From an uncultured Victivallales bacterium (GTDB taxonomy: Bacteria > Verrucomicrobiota > Lentisphaeria > Oligosphaerales > JAFGRS01), in the NCBI GenBank assembly GCA_903837355.1, contig CAILUI010000364.1, positions 1 to 64,000 on the forward strand: DNA of 64,000 bases, given 5' to 3'. A program made the translations under genes and the position numbers. This document shows positions 35,014 to 43,574 of this stretch, piece after piece. A model generated the notes under the pieces. It made no database searches, was not told where the DNA came from, and saw only the letters and a list, made by a program, of their open reading frames with translations. Position 1 is the stretch's first letter, and each line of letters starts with the position of its first letter.

Positions 35014-36576
35014 GTGGACACTATTGCCTATCGTATTGCTACAGATGCGCCGAGCCGCAGCTTCCGGCTGACGGCCAACGACCACGCCGTGCCGGTGGTC
35101 GAGACGCCGCCACTGGACGCGGCGGAACGCCAGCGGCGCGCGAACGAGTACTTGCAGCTTCCCACCTACTGCCACATCTATGACCCCGCCTGCATGCACC
35201 TGCACTATGCGCACCTGGCGGCGGCGGGCGCGGTGGTGGTGCAGGTGGAGGCCAGCGAGGAGATTCGCACGTTCAGCATCCACCCTCTACGGCGCCGTAT
35301 CGAGGGGCGTGCGGCAGGCCGCGTGCTGACCTTCGCTGCGGGGGAGGGCACGCCGCGCTACCGCATCGTCCGTATCAATCAGTTGCCGCCGCTGATGGTG
35401 GTGATCGACCCGCCGGAAGTCGAGCCGCCGCTGCCGGGTGACGCGGGGGTGCTGGACGCTGCGGCATTTCTGTCCGATCCCCGCGGTTGCAGCGATCAGA
35501 CGCCGAACTTCCAACGCGCTTTCGCTGCCGCCTGTGCCGCGGGGAAGACACTCTACGTACCGCCGGGCACGTACGCGGTGACCCAGTTACACCTGCGGCA
35601 GGTCCGCGGTTTCCAGCTCTACCTCGCGCCGGGATGCCTGTTGCGGGTGATGCCCAGCCTGGGCGGCGAGAACGAGCATCGCCATGGCCTGTGGCTGGAG
35701 AACTGCGAAGACGTGGCGGTGACGGGGCGCGGTTGCATCGATCAGCAGGCCTATGAGCACTATGTCCATGGCCGGAACCAGTACCAGCATGGCCTGGTGG
35801 ACTACTATACCGCGAATGAGCTGTGTCCCTGGATCACGCAGTCGCCGCTCTTCATCACCGACTCACGCCGAATCCGGGTTGAGGATATCACGATCCGCAA
35901 TGGCCGTAACTTCAACCTCAACTGCCGGAACTGCGATGATCTCGCCGTCCGCCGGGTGAAGATCCTGACCCCGCCCGCCTGTAGTCCCGAATACGCCGAT
36001 GGCATCAACACCGGCAGTTGCCAGAACGTTCTGATCGAGGACTGCCTGGTGGCCTGCAATGACGACTGCTTTGCCAGTGGGCACTACTTCGCCACCTATG
36101 ACCGGCGGCCGTCGCGGAACCACGTCATCCGCGGCATGGTGGGCTGGAACCTGCGCGCCAACGCCGTGCGCCTGGGCTTCTACGCCGATCAAGACCAGGG
36201 CGATTTCACCTTCGAGAACTGCGATTTCCTGGCGATGGTCGGCTCGACTCTCCTGGTGCACGCGCTCCGGCCGGGAGCCGCGGGGCGGCCGAGCCGTTAC
36301 GGCATGATCCGGGTCGTCGACTGCGGCTTTGACGATGCGCCGCGCCTGCAGTCGCTGCTGCAGGTCGAAAGGGCCGCCGTTCAGGAAGTGCAACTCGTGG
36401 GGGTGAGCTTCTGCGGCGAGCCCCGGTGTGACGCCGCACTGTGTGTGGAGGGTGACCCCGATCTGCCGATCGGACGCTTGTTGCTGGAGGGCGTCAGCGT
36501 GGATGGTAAGCGCGTGACCGACTTGGGTCAGGTGCGGGCCCGGCTAACCCGGGTTACGGCAGGGGTGGTGCGCTAG
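35014..36576 (+). CDS. Polygalacturonase-like (GH28-type) beta-helix protein, apparently not exported
   Basis: About 520 residues. GTG 35014 is preferred because GAGGGG lies six bases upstream; ATG 34993 is an alternative. No signal peptide is visible from either. Residues about 1-150 are a beta-sandwich, followed by NFQRAFAAACAAGKTLYVPPGTYAV, typical of GH28/pectate-lyase-superfold proteins. Helix turns include VAVTGRGCIDQQ and FITDSRRIRVEDITIRN. The catalytic area would be ADGINTGSCQNVLIEDC with NDDCFASG, matching GH28's DGI and DDC elements. It may act in the cytoplasm on imported oligogalacturonides or related sugars. Confidence 0.75.
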   Translation: MDTIAYRIATDAPSRSFRLTANDHAVPVVETPPLDAAERQRRANEYLQLPTYCHIYDPACMHLHYAHLAAAGAVVVQVEASEEIRTFSIHPLRRRIEGRAAGRVLTFAAGEGTPRYRIVRINQLPPLMVVIDPPEVEPPLPGDAGVLDAAAFLSDPRGCSDQTPNFQRAFAAACAAGKTLYVPPGTYAVTQLHLRQVRGFQLYLAPGCLLRVMPSLGGENEHRHGLWLENCEDVAVTGRGCIDQQAYEHYVHGRNQYQHGLVDYYTANELCPWITQSPLFITDSRRIRVEDITIRNGRNFNLNCRNCDDLAVRRVKILTPPACSPEYADGINTGSCQNVLIEDCLVACNDDCFASGHYFATYDRRPSRNHVIRGMVGWNLRANAVRLGFYADQDQGDFTFENCDFLAMVGSTLLVHALRPGAAGRPSRYGMIRVVDCGFDDAPRLQSLLQVERAAVQEVQLVGVSFCGEPRCDAALCVEGDPDLPIGRLLLEGVSVDGKRVTDLGQVRARLTRVTAGVVR

Positions 36577-36583
36577 AAAAGGA

Positions 36584-36645
36584 AGCACCCCGGCAGGTCG
36601 GGGAGAGAGGAGAGAGAGGAGGGAGGGGGATCCTGCCGGGGTGCT
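36584..36645 (+). terminator. 14-bp stem hairpin with purine-only loop
   Basis: AGCACCCCGGCAGG (36584-36597) pairs with CCTGCCGGGGTGCT (36632-36645) across a 34-base loop that is almost all G and A. It starts 7 bases after the GH28-like stop codon. It is probably the transcript end of that gene; the long purine loop is unusual. Confidence 0.65.
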
Positions 36646-36882
36646 AAGTTGTCAAGGTCGCCTGGATTCGGTTTCATGTTCTGGCCGCTCAGGCTTGGTC
36701 TTGCCCGCTCGGCCTGTACATCGTAATGCGACAGGTCCCGGGGCATTAGGTTCCGGCCTGCGGTTGCTTTTCTGATGGCGTGTCCCTGATCGTCCCGTCC
36801 CGCCTTCGCGTTGGCCGACGGAGCGCTGCTGATCGCTTCCCGCTCCTCGTCGTTGTCAGCAGATCCGCGCGGCGGATGAGCG

Positions 36883-37070
36883 GTTGTCGTTGTCGTTGTC
36901 GTTGTCGAGATTGATCCGAGCGGAGGGCAACGACTACGAGTACGACCACGACTACGACCAGGATCACGATCACGAGTACGATCACGAGTACGACCAGGAC
37001 CACGATCACGAGTACGACTACGAGCACGACTACGAGTACGAGTACGACCACGACTACGTCCGACACGTCG
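36883..37070. repeat. GTTGTC array and (NACGAN)n hexanucleotide tract
   Basis: Four GTTGTC units at 36883-36908 are followed, after about 20 bases, by some 140 bases of TACGAC, CACGAC and GAGTAC steps (36929-37070). The left part is complementary to the right part, as in the tract at 480-780. The frames through it encode only low-complexity Arg/Ser or Asp/Tyr/His runs. The flanking bases 36646-36882 and 37071-37190 hold no gene that I can support. Confidence 0.85.
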
Positions 37071-37190
37071 ACGTATTGTATCGCTGCGGGTAGGCGGTAT
37101 GCTGAAGTTCATGTCCCACGGTGCGCGGGTGAGTCAGGGATCACGGCCCCCCTGGCGCAAGCGACGGGCTAACCGAGTAAGGTCTCCGGC

Positions 37191-39086
37191 ATGATGTCTG
37201 CCATCAACCGCAGGGTGAGGGTAGGTCTGCTCGTCGCCTGCGCATGGCTGGTACCAGCGCTGGGCCAGGAAGCGGTTCCGGAGGTAGCGATCAGCGCGCC
37301 TGCCCCGGGGCAGATGCCGTACTTCGACGTGATTCCCGACCCCCTCGAGGGCTTCAACCGCTGCGCCTGGGCGGTGAACGAAGGCCTGTTTCGCGGCGTG
37401 CTCTATCCGCTTAGCCGCGGCTATGCGTTTGCCGTCCCCGCACCGGTTCGGGCCAGGATCAGCAACGCCGGGCACAACCTGACCTATCCCGTCCGGCTGG
37501 TCAACAGTTGCCTGCAGGGGAAGTGGGCGGGAGCGTGGGAGGAGAGCAAACGCTTCGGCGTCAATTCCACGGTCGGGATCGTCGGTCTTTTCGATCCCGC
37601 CTCGGCCTGGCGCATCGGGCGGTCGGATGAGGATTTTGGGCAGACCTTTGGCCGCTACGGCGCGGGCCCGGGCTTCTACCTGATGTTGCCCGTGGTTGGC
37701 CCGAGTAACGGCCGTGATCTGCTGGGCCGGATTCTGGACTGGCCTCTGGATGTGACCTTCTGGATCGGTCAGGCGCAGGCGGAGGCGTGGTGGCCGTTGC
37801 TGCTACGCCCGGCCTTTGGGACCAACGATCTCAGTGGCCAAGCGGGGACGCTCAAGCGCCAGCTCGATTCCCAGAATGACCCGTATCAGTTGTTGCGTAC
37901 CGTCTGCGCGCTGGACCGGCAGCGCCGGGTTCTGGACTACCAGCCGGAGCTGCGGCGGGACTACCGGCCGGATCCGACGGTGGGCGCGGTGCTCTTCGTC
38001 CCGCAGACGCCGGACTACGCCAACCTTGCCGTGACCCGCCGCGTGCGGGTGCCCGCGACCGGCAAGGAGCTGCCGTACTCATGCTGGCTGCAGAAGACTC
38101 CGGCGCCCGTGGCTTTCTACATCCCGGGCCTCGGCTCCCACCGGCTAGACCCCTCGACGCTGGCGTATGCCGACATGCTGTACCGGCACGGGTACTCGGT
38201 GGTCGCCATCTCCAACCCCCTCCAGCGTGAGTTCATGGAACTCGCTTCTGTGCAGGCGGTTCCCGGCTATGGCCCGGCTGATGTCGACGACGTGGTGAAC
38301 GTGTTGCGGCTGGTTCGTGACGACCTGCAGTGCTGGCATGGCGAGCGGCTGCAGACGAGCGCTCTGACCGGCGTTTCGCACGGCGCCTACCTGACGCTGC
38401 AGATCGCGGCCCGCGAGACTCGTGGCGAGCTTGGCGATCTTGCCTTCGACCGCTACGTCGCCGTTAACCCGCCGCTGGACCTGTTTGAGGCCCTGTCCCG
38501 TCTGGACGAGATGTACAACGCGCCCCTGGCCTGGCCGGCCGCGGAACGGCGCCAGCGCATGGAGGGCGCGCTCCATGCGGCGCTGTTCTTCGCCGAGAAC
38601 GGCCTGGATGCCCTTGGCGACATTCGCTTGACCCGTGACGAGTCCCGGTTCCTGATCGGCGTCGTCTTCCGCTACACGCTGATGTGCGTCATTCAGAACA
38701 GCCAGAGCCGGCACAGCCTGGGCGTCCTGAAGCAGGATCCCGCGGCCTTTGTCCGCCAAGACGCCTACCGCGAGATCTGGCAGCTCTCCTACACGGACTA
38801 CCTGGACCGGTTCGTGCTGCCGTACGTGATTCGTGACGGCCGCGTGGCCGATCGCGCCGCCGCCATCCTGGCCACCGACCTGCGGCAGGAGGCGGCGAGT
38901 CTCCGCCGGAACGGGAAGATCCGCGTCCAGATCTGCGAGGACGACTTCCTGCTCGACAGCCAGAATGTCGCCTGGTTCCGCGACGTCTTCGGTGCCCACC
39001 TCAAGGCCTACCCCCAGGGCGGCCACCTTGGTAACCTCTACGTGCCCGCGGTCCAGGAGGAACTGGTCCACCTGTTTGACCGCTGA
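37191..39086 (+). CDS. MlaA (VacJ)-like protein fused to an alpha/beta hydrolase
   Basis: A protein of 631 residues with an N-terminal signal peptide (VGLLVACAWLVPALGQ) and no lipobox. Residues about 45-215 match MlaA: DPLEGFNRCAWAVNE, VNSTVGIVGLFDPA, DEDFGQTFGRYGAGPGFYLMLP. MlaA removes misplaced phospholipids from the outer membrane's outer leaflet. Residues about 305-631 are an alpha/beta hydrolase: oxyanion stretch YIPGLGSHR, nucleophile elbow GVSHG (Ser about 396), and GGHLGN near the end giving the catalytic His. The pairing suggests a phospholipase or acyl-transfer step coupled to lipid removal; that is inference. No other Mla gene is in the window. Confidence 0.85.
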   Translation: MMSAINRRVRVGLLVACAWLVPALGQEAVPEVAISAPAPGQMPYFDVIPDPLEGFNRCAWAVNEGLFRGVLYPLSRGYAFAVPAPVRARISNAGHNLTYPVRLVNSCLQGKWAGAWEESKRFGVNSTVGIVGLFDPASAWRIGRSDEDFGQTFGRYGAGPGFYLMLPVVGPSNGRDLLGRILDWPLDVTFWIGQAQAEAWWPLLLRPAFGTNDLSGQAGTLKRQLDSQNDPYQLLRTVCALDRQRRVLDYQPELRRDYRPDPTVGAVLFVPQTPDYANLAVTRRVRVPATGKELPYSCWLQKTPAPVAFYIPGLGSHRLDPSTLAYADMLYRHGYSVVAISNPLQREFMELASVQAVPGYGPADVDDVVNVLRLVRDDLQCWHGERLQTSALTGVSHGAYLTLQIAARETRGELGDLAFDRYVAVNPPLDLFEALSRLDEMYNAPLAWPAAERRQRMEGALHAALFFAENGLDALGDIRLTRDESRFLIGVVFRYTLMCVIQNSQSRHSLGVLKQDPAAFVRQDAYREIWQLSYTDYLDRFVLPYVIRDGRVADRAAAILATDLRQEAASLRRNGKIRVQICEDDFLLDSQNVAWFRDVFGAHLKAYPQGGHLGNLYVPAVQEELVHLFDR

Positions 39087-39404
39087 GCCGCGGCAGCCTG
39101 GTGGCCAACGGGTCTCGAGGCGCGGCTCACCCCAGCGTGCCCAGTCGCAGGAGGCGTCGCCCAGCGCGTCTGCGACCAGGCTGCGGAGGATCGTCTCGCC
39201 TGCCTGCGCACTGAGGTCCACGGTGGTCGGGTGCCAGCCGTCGGCGCTGGCCACCTCCTGCCGGGACACGACCCGACCGTTGACCGTGCGGCGTCGCAAG
39301 CGGTGAATCCGTTGTTCCCTTCGGGCAGCGGATGTGTCCAGTCCGACGGTGAGGGTGTGCGGCCCTAGGCGCGAGGGTCGGTACCACCCGTTTGTCGGCC
39401 GCTC
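39087..39404 (-). pseudogene. Remnant of the C-terminal end of a larger gene
   Basis: The minus frame entering at 39404 after a stop reads GWYRPSRLGPHTLTVGLD, then ADGWHPTTVDLSAQAGETI and ASCDWARWGEPRLETRW. This is a coherent beta-sandwich ending, as in the last domain of secreted glycosidases. It has no start, no ribosome site and no upstream partner, and it runs into the MlaA gene. It looks like the stranded 3' tail of a deleted gene. The exact ends are uncertain. Confidence 0.5.
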
Positions 39405-39677
39405 CTATTCCCGGAACACGTCACTGTGCGTACCCGTCCGCTCCAGGCGCAGAGACACCGCGTCCGCAGTATAGATCAGGAGCCAGTCAGGCTCGATGTG
39501 GCAGTCGCGCGAGGGCCGCCATGGCCCGCTCAGAGGGTGGTCTCGACAGCGCGGGGGAAGGGGATGCCCTTCGGCAAGCAACGCGACAACCTCCCGCAGT
39601 GCCCCGAGATCCTCGCCGCGCCTGCGCATGAGCTTGACATCACGTGAGAACTGCGCGGTCTGAGAGAGACTCTTCAT
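39405..39677 (-). CDS. YafQ-family (RelE-like) toxin
   Basis: A protein of 90 residues: TAQFSRDVKLMRRRGEDLGALREVV, LPPRCRDHPLSGPWRPSRDCHIEPDWLLIY. The pattern of basic N-terminal helices, the HPL-G-W-RDCHIEPDWLLIY core and a terminal RTGTHSDVF is that of YafQ, a ribosome-dependent mRNA endonuclease. His in RDCHIEPD and in GTHSDVF are the expected active residues. Its ATG overlaps the antitoxin stop (ATGA at 39674-39677). It appears intact. Confidence 0.9.
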   Translation of the reverse strand: MKSLSQTAQFSRDVKLMRRRGEDLGALREVVALLAEGHPLPPRCRDHPLSGPWRPSRDCHIEPDWLLIYTADAVSLRLERTGTHSDVFRE

Positions 39678-39931
39678 TTCTCCCAGCTTCCGAACATGGC
39701 GTCAAGGGTGTCGAAAGCCTCGATCTCCTGGCCGCCGCGGCTCTTCCGGAGCGTGGCCGCAGTCCGTGCATTCGGGACGGCCACCGGGAAGGGCAATCCC
39801 TTGCGTAGTGTGATCTGCCGGTAGAAGACGCGAATGGCCTCCGTCGGCGTGATGCCCAACTTGGCCAGGATGTCCTCCGCCTCGCGCTTCGTCTCGGGCT
39901 CGATGCGTGCGTGTATGACTGCCGATTTCAT
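39674..39931 (-). CDS. RelB/DinJ-family antitoxin
   Basis: A protein of 85 residues. The N-terminal ribbon-helix-helix is clear (KSAVIHARIEPETKREAEDILAKLGITPTEAIRVFY), giving DNA binding and autoregulation. The C-terminal part (IEAFDTLDAMFGSWEK) would wrap the YafQ toxin. The ATATG start has only a weak ribosome site (GGGAA), so the leader may be very short. First gene of the pair. Confidence 0.9.
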   Translation of the reverse strand: MKSAVIHARIEPETKREAEDILAKLGITPTEAIRVFYRQITLRKGLPFPVAVPNARTAATLRKSRGGQEIEAFDTLDAMFGSWEK

Positions 39932-40030
39932 ATTCCCAATGTATCACATCTGCAACACAGGCGCAAGAACCTACCCCCGGTTCGGCCAACCGTCCGAGTG
40001 AACTGCGGGAGGAGCGTCAGCGCCACTCCC

Positions 40031-40384
40031 TCAGCTCCACTCGCTTGTTGGCCCAGATATCTGCACGAGGGCCTCGCCTGCCTCAAGCAGTGCCATGGCT
40101 TCGGGGAGTGCTCCGGTGAGGATCGCTTGGAGTCTCTCATTCGAGGTGTTGCCGCACGTCAACCAGAGGACTCGCGGCGGGGGCCCGTGCAGGGACAGAA
40201 GGTGCGGGAAGTCGGCGTCCTTCGTGAGGACCACGACGTCTGCCTCACGGGCTGCGTGGAAGATCTCGGTGTCCGTGGCGTCGCGCAAGCCCAGATCGCG
40301 GACGGGAGTAGCCTCGATAGCGAAGTGGGCCGACAACCATCTCGCGACCGCCGGCGATAGCTGGGCGTCGATCCAGATCCTCAT
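40031..40384 (-). CDS. DUF5615 PIN-like toxin
   Basis: A protein of 117 residues: MRIWIDAQLSPAVARWLSAHF, then LGLRDATDTEIFHAAREADVVVLTKDADF. The N-terminal Asp, the DTEIF acidic pair and the TKDADF motif are those of DUF5615 proteins, which have a PIN-type nuclease fold. They are normally encoded after a DUF433 antitoxin, as here, with an ATGA overlap (40381-40384). Confidence 0.85.
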   Translation of the reverse strand: MRIWIDAQLSPAVARWLSAHFAIEATPVRDLGLRDATDTEIFHAAREADVVVLTKDADFPHLLSLHGPPPRVLWLTCGNTSNERLQAILTGALPEAMALLEAGEALVQISGPTSEWS

Positions 40385-40608
40385 GCGGCGACTACCGGAT
40401 GTGCGGCCAGCTTCGAGACGTATGACAGGCAGGCCTTGAGGTCCGCCTCCTCCAAGTCAGGCATCTCCTCCAGGATCTGGCTCCCGGTCAGACCGGCCGC
40501 GAAAAGGTCCACCACGTCCTGTACGCGGATGCGCATCCCGCGCACGCAGGGACGGCCTCCGCACTGCTTCGGATCGACCGTGATTCGCTCACTCAAATAG
40601 GTCATCAT
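40381..40608 (-). CDS. DUF433 antitoxin
   Basis: A protein of 75 residues: RITVDPKQCGGRPCVRGMRIRVQDVVDLFAAGLTGSQILEEMPDLEEADLKACLSY. The GGRPCVRGMRI and ILEEMPDLEEADL words are the DUF433 signature, a small helix-turn-helix protein that represses the pair and blocks the toxin. ATG 40608 has GGAGG five bases upstream; a second ATG follows directly. Confidence 0.88.
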   Translation of the reverse strand: MMTYLSERITVDPKQCGGRPCVRGMRIRVQDVVDLFAAGLTGSQILEEMPDLEEADLKACLSYVSKLAAHPVVAA

Positions 40609-40619
40609 TGCCTCCGGTG

Positions 40620-40647
40620 CTTATGTCCGTACCATACCATGTGCCAA
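40620..40647 (-). promoter_or_regulatory. Weak candidate promoter of the DUF433/DUF5615 pair
   Basis: TTGGCA (40647-40642) and CATAAG (40625-40620) on the minus strand are 16 bases apart, with a repeated GGTATGGTAC element between them that could be the antitoxin's operator. Support is by pattern only. Confidence 0.3.
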
Positions 40648-40689
40648 GTGGGTCGCGTACTTCCCCGGTGGCCAACAATTAATAGAAAT

Positions 40690-40883
40690 CCGAGGTCACT
40701 TCAGCGGCTGCGGCTCGGAAACTGCGCCACGATGGCGCACTTCCATTCCACCTAATCCGGCTCGGACGGCCCACCGCGCTCCCCGTGCGCGGCCGATGGT
40801 ATGAAGGTATCGTACGGGCCGGAGCGGCGCAAGTGCTTATGCGGAAGGCATCAGCGCTGCTTGCCCGCGTCGGGTTCTTGCCG
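40690..40883. repeat. Diverged repeat, copy A
   Basis: About 194 bases resemble 41815-42010 in the same orientation at roughly 75-80% by eye. On the minus strand both read AAxGERxGPxxPD, then KCAxVxQF; in copy A a stop codon interrupts this. It looks like a decayed coding fragment or old element of unknown family. The rest of 40884-41217 holds nothing recognisable. Confidence 0.6.
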
Positions 40884-41217
40884 TACGGTCGCGCCTGGAC
40901 TCCCCGCCCGGCAGTCCCCCGGTCCGCGGCTCCGGCGCCGTCATCGGCAACACCGGCTCGGCGCGGTCCGCATCCTCCGCGGTAGCCCGCAGCAGCTCCC
41001 GGCGGGGCGGCCGGTCCGACTGCGCAGCGATACGCGTCTACAAGATATCGCTGCGGGTGTCGTCGTAGCTCCGCGCCGTCTGGCGCTCGTTCCACTACTT
41101 CTCGCCGTACTTCGCGTGCCGCAGCGCCCGCAGCATGCTCTTCTTCAGGTTCCCGTCGGGATTGGGGAAGTGCCAGGCCTTCTCGTCCGAGTTCCAGTAC
41201 CCGCCGGAGTTGGCGTC

Positions 41218-41472
41218 CTAGTCTCCGCAGTGCGTCTTCGCCCGAATCACCAGGACGACCAACTCGGTATCATGTATGGAGTAGAGAATCCGGTCCTTGT
41301 AGCTCAGTCGAAGCGAGTAGTACCCTTTGAGGTCGCCAACCAAGGCCTTCCCTGAGTAAGGATCAACTGCCAGTCGCTTCCGGAGAATACCCTTCAGCTT
41401 GGCCTGGAGCTTAGGGCTGAGCTTCTTGACGTCACTGGCAGCCTGCCGCGTGAAACGGATGCAGTAGCTCAC
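41218..41472 (-). CDS. RelE/ParE-superfamily toxin
   Basis: A protein of 84 residues: YCIRFTRQAASDVKKLSPKLQAKLKGILRKRLAVDPYSGKALVGDLKGYYSLRLSYKDRILYSIHDTELVVLVIRAKTHCGD. The RFTRQA-AxDVKKL opening, the LKGYYSLRLSYKDRILY core and the terminal RAKTH are typical of RelE-like ribosome-dependent nucleases. It overlaps the antitoxin stop as ATGA (41469-41472) and appears intact. Confidence 0.9.
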   Translation of the reverse strand: MSYCIRFTRQAASDVKKLSPKLQAKLKGILRKRLAVDPYSGKALVGDLKGYYSLRLSYKDRILYSIHDTELVVLVIRAKTHCGD

Positions 41473-41729
41473 CGGTCCTCTCCGAAAACCTCCTTGAAGG
41501 AGAGGGTGTCGCCCGAAGCTACCTGCTTGCGGGCGAGTTCGAAGGCATCACGGAAGCCAGGCGCGGAGAGAAGTTCCAGCGTCTCCTGGAGGCTGTCAAA
41601 CTCCTCCTGGGACATGAGAACGGCATCGCCGCTTCGGTGTCGGATGTGATAGATCTCGTGTCGCTCGTTGGCAGTCTTGAGCAACTCGAAGAAGCCCTTC
41701 CGGGCCTCTGTCGCGGTCATTGTCGTCAT
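41469..41729 (-). CDS. Phd/YefM-family antitoxin
   Basis: A protein of 86 residues from ATG 41729, with GAGGTG nine bases upstream. TATEARKGFFELLKTANERHEIYHI and GDAVLMSQEEFDSLQETLELL form the Phd/YefM DNA-binding and dimerising part. The tail (VASGDTLSFKEVFGEDR) would contact the RelE toxin. A longer frame reaching 42029 is rejected because it runs through the promoter, operator and repeat copy B. Confidence 0.9.
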   Translation of the reverse strand: MTTMTATEARKGFFELLKTANERHEIYHIRHRSGDAVLMSQEEFDSLQETLELLSAPGFRDAFELARKQVASGDTLSFKEVFGEDR

Positions 41730-41744
41730 CGCCGCACCTCTATA

Positions 41745-41762
41745 TGTACACATTATGGTACA
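41745..41762 (-). promoter_or_regulatory. Probable autoregulatory operator of the Phd/RelE pair
   Basis: An inverted repeat, TGTAC and GTACA arms around an 8-base AT-rich centre (CATAAT on the minus strand could be the -10 box), lies 16 bases upstream of the antitoxin start. Phd/YefM proteins bind palindromes of the GTACA kind at their own promoters, which agrees with this site. Confidence 0.6.
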
Positions 41763-41814
41763 CCGGTAACCTAGTGATGGCGAGTGCCACTTCAATGTGA
41801 ACCACGGCCAGACC

Positions 41815-42010
41815 GCGGAGGTCACGTCTGCCGACGAGGCTCCGAAACTGCCCCACGCTGGCGCACTTCCGCTCCTTCCAGTCCGGGTTGGGCGGCCCAG
41901 CGCGCTCCCCGTCCGCGGCCCATGAACTGAAGCCATCATGCGGGGCGGAGCGGTGCAAGTGCCTAGGCGGCAAGGCATCAGTGCTGCTCGCCCGCGTCGG
42001 GCTGCTGCCG
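41815..42010. repeat. Diverged repeat, copy B
   Basis: Partner of 40690-40883, in direct orientation 1.1 kb away. The minus-strand reading here is open and gives AADGERAGPPNPDWKERKCASVGQFRSLVGRRDLRG, so this copy is closer to a coding ancestor. The two copies bracket the RelE/Phd pair. The remaining bases from 42011 to 42261 hold no supported gene. Confidence 0.6.
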
Positions 42011-42261
42011 CTGCTGGGCGGCCAGGCACCCTGGGCCTGGCTCCGCCAGGTTGGTATGCTAGGTGGAAGGCGACCTGGTTGCGTCCCGGAGCAGGTGAAA
42101 AGGCGGCTCCGGGGGAGTAAACTAGACGACGCTACGCGGATACGACACGAGGGCAGGCGCTGGGTTGGGCGCGGAGGCTGTGTGCCATGGTCCAGGTAGC
42201 GTACGCCGATGCCGCGGGGGCCGTGAACTCGCCGGCGGGATCTGAGCTTCCAGAGACTCCC

Positions 42262-43410
42262 ATGGGAATCCTGAAGACCCTTCTGTATTCCGTGGCCCTC
42301 GTCGCCCTCGCGTCGGGCTGTGCGACCCCGGCGCATCGGCAGGCCCCCGCCATGGCCGTTCTCTACCGGCAGGAGGCCGTGCGCGACCTGCGCTGGAACA
42401 CGCAGGTCTTCTATACGGCCGAGGCGCTGAAAGCCGATCCGAGTCTGCACGACGGCTTCGTTCATCCTGACCTGAACGCCCGCTACGCCGTGTTCAACAC
42501 CGGCCACACCCAGTTCGCCATGTTCGGCCAGCTCGCGAACCCGGCTCCGGCGGTCGTGACCGCGTCGCTGGAGTCCCTCACCGGCCTCAAGATTCCCCCG
42601 GCTGACGTCGGCTCATGCCAGCTCGGCGTCGATGGTGGCGCGGCGAAGGGGATAAATGCGCTGCAGGCTCACGGGACCGCGCTCGGGGTCTGCCTGGCGC
42701 CACGCGCCCTGACCGACCGCCCCTTTCTGCACGGCGTCTACGGCCTCTACAACTGGGCCAGTCCCAGCGCGCCCTTTGCGGACCATCCCGGCGCCCGCCT
42801 TCGGGTCGAGGGTTACTTCCGGCATCCCTACACGTCGGTGAAGCCCGTGGCTGAGGGCCGGATCGCTCAGGAGGGTGCCGTTTTCTTCTACTACACCCTC
42901 CAGTTCCGCGACACGACGCAGAACCGCGATCTCTGGTTCGTGGTGCGACTGTACCAGAACCAGCTTGCGCGACCGTCAGATCCCTGGACCACGCTCATGG
43001 ACCGCGAGGCCCTGGCGGTTGACGGCACCAACCCGGCGACGTCGATCGGCCTGATCGATGCGATTCTGCGCCCCGGTGCGACCCGGGTGACCCCTGTCCC
43101 GGGGTCGGCGTTCTTCTCGCTCACACCGTTCTCCGGCGAACGGTACTTCGCCTTCGACGTGAGCGACAGCCAGTTTCGTCAGGCACTGCAGGATCTGAAT
43201 GCGGCCCGGGTGGCGCCCGTCGTCTTCTCCGAGAACCCGGCAGATTACCAGCTCAAGCACTACAACATCAATGTCGAGAGTTGGGCCCCTTCGCCGGAAT
43301 GCGATCCGCGGATCGGCCTCTCCTGGCGCGATATCACCATCAGCATGGTCGGTCCAGCTCCTGCCCAGGTTGGGGACCCGCGCGGCACCACCGAGAGGAA
43401 GAGCCCATGA
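42262..43410 (+). CDS. Lipoprotein of unknown function
   Basis: A protein of 382 residues from ATG 42262. The lipobox VALASGC (Cys20) predicts membrane anchoring. The mature part begins with YRQEAVRDLRWNTQVFYT and contains mixed beta and aromatic segments (FFYYTLQFRDTTQNRDLWFVVRLYQ, FDVSDSQFRQALQDLN). I do not recognise the family. It precedes a set of large exported proteins on the same strand, 164 bases away, and might belong to the same sugar-related group. Confidence 0.75.
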   Translation: MGILKTLLYSVALVALASGCATPAHRQAPAMAVLYRQEAVRDLRWNTQVFYTAEALKADPSLHDGFVHPDLNARYAVFNTGHTQFAMFGQLANPAPAVVTASLESLTGLKIPPADVGSCQLGVDGGAAKGINALQAHGTALGVCLAPRALTDRPFLHGVYGLYNWASPSAPFADHPGARLRVEGYFRHPYTSVKPVAEGRIAQEGAVFFYYTLQFRDTTQNRDLWFVVRLYQNQLARPSDPWTTLMDREALAVDGTNPATSIGLIDAILRPGATRVTPVPGSAFFSLTPFSGERYFAFDVSDSQFRQALQDLNAARVAPVVFSENPADYQLKHYNINVESWAPSPECDPRIGLSWRDITISMVGPAPAQVGDPRGTTERKSP

Positions 43411-43574
43411 TCCAGCGCCGGCCGTCTCTTCCTCTCCAGCCCAGCCCCCGGCTGCGGCCGGACATACCTACACGCGAACCGCTAGCCCCACAGCCCTGTC
43501 ATTGGTCATTGGTCATTCAGCGGTTCACACAGAAGCGGTTCGGGTATCTTACTCTGTGCAGGAGACCAGCAGCA

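Noticed and set aside
36573-37112. Minus-strand frame of 179 codons
   Set aside because: It spans the repeat tract and the GH28 hairpin, with Arg/Ser dipeptide runs and no start signal.
40679-41095. Minus-strand frame of 138 codons
   Set aside because: Composition is that of random high-GC sequence, it covers repeat copy A in a different frame from the conserved one, and it lacks a ribosome site.
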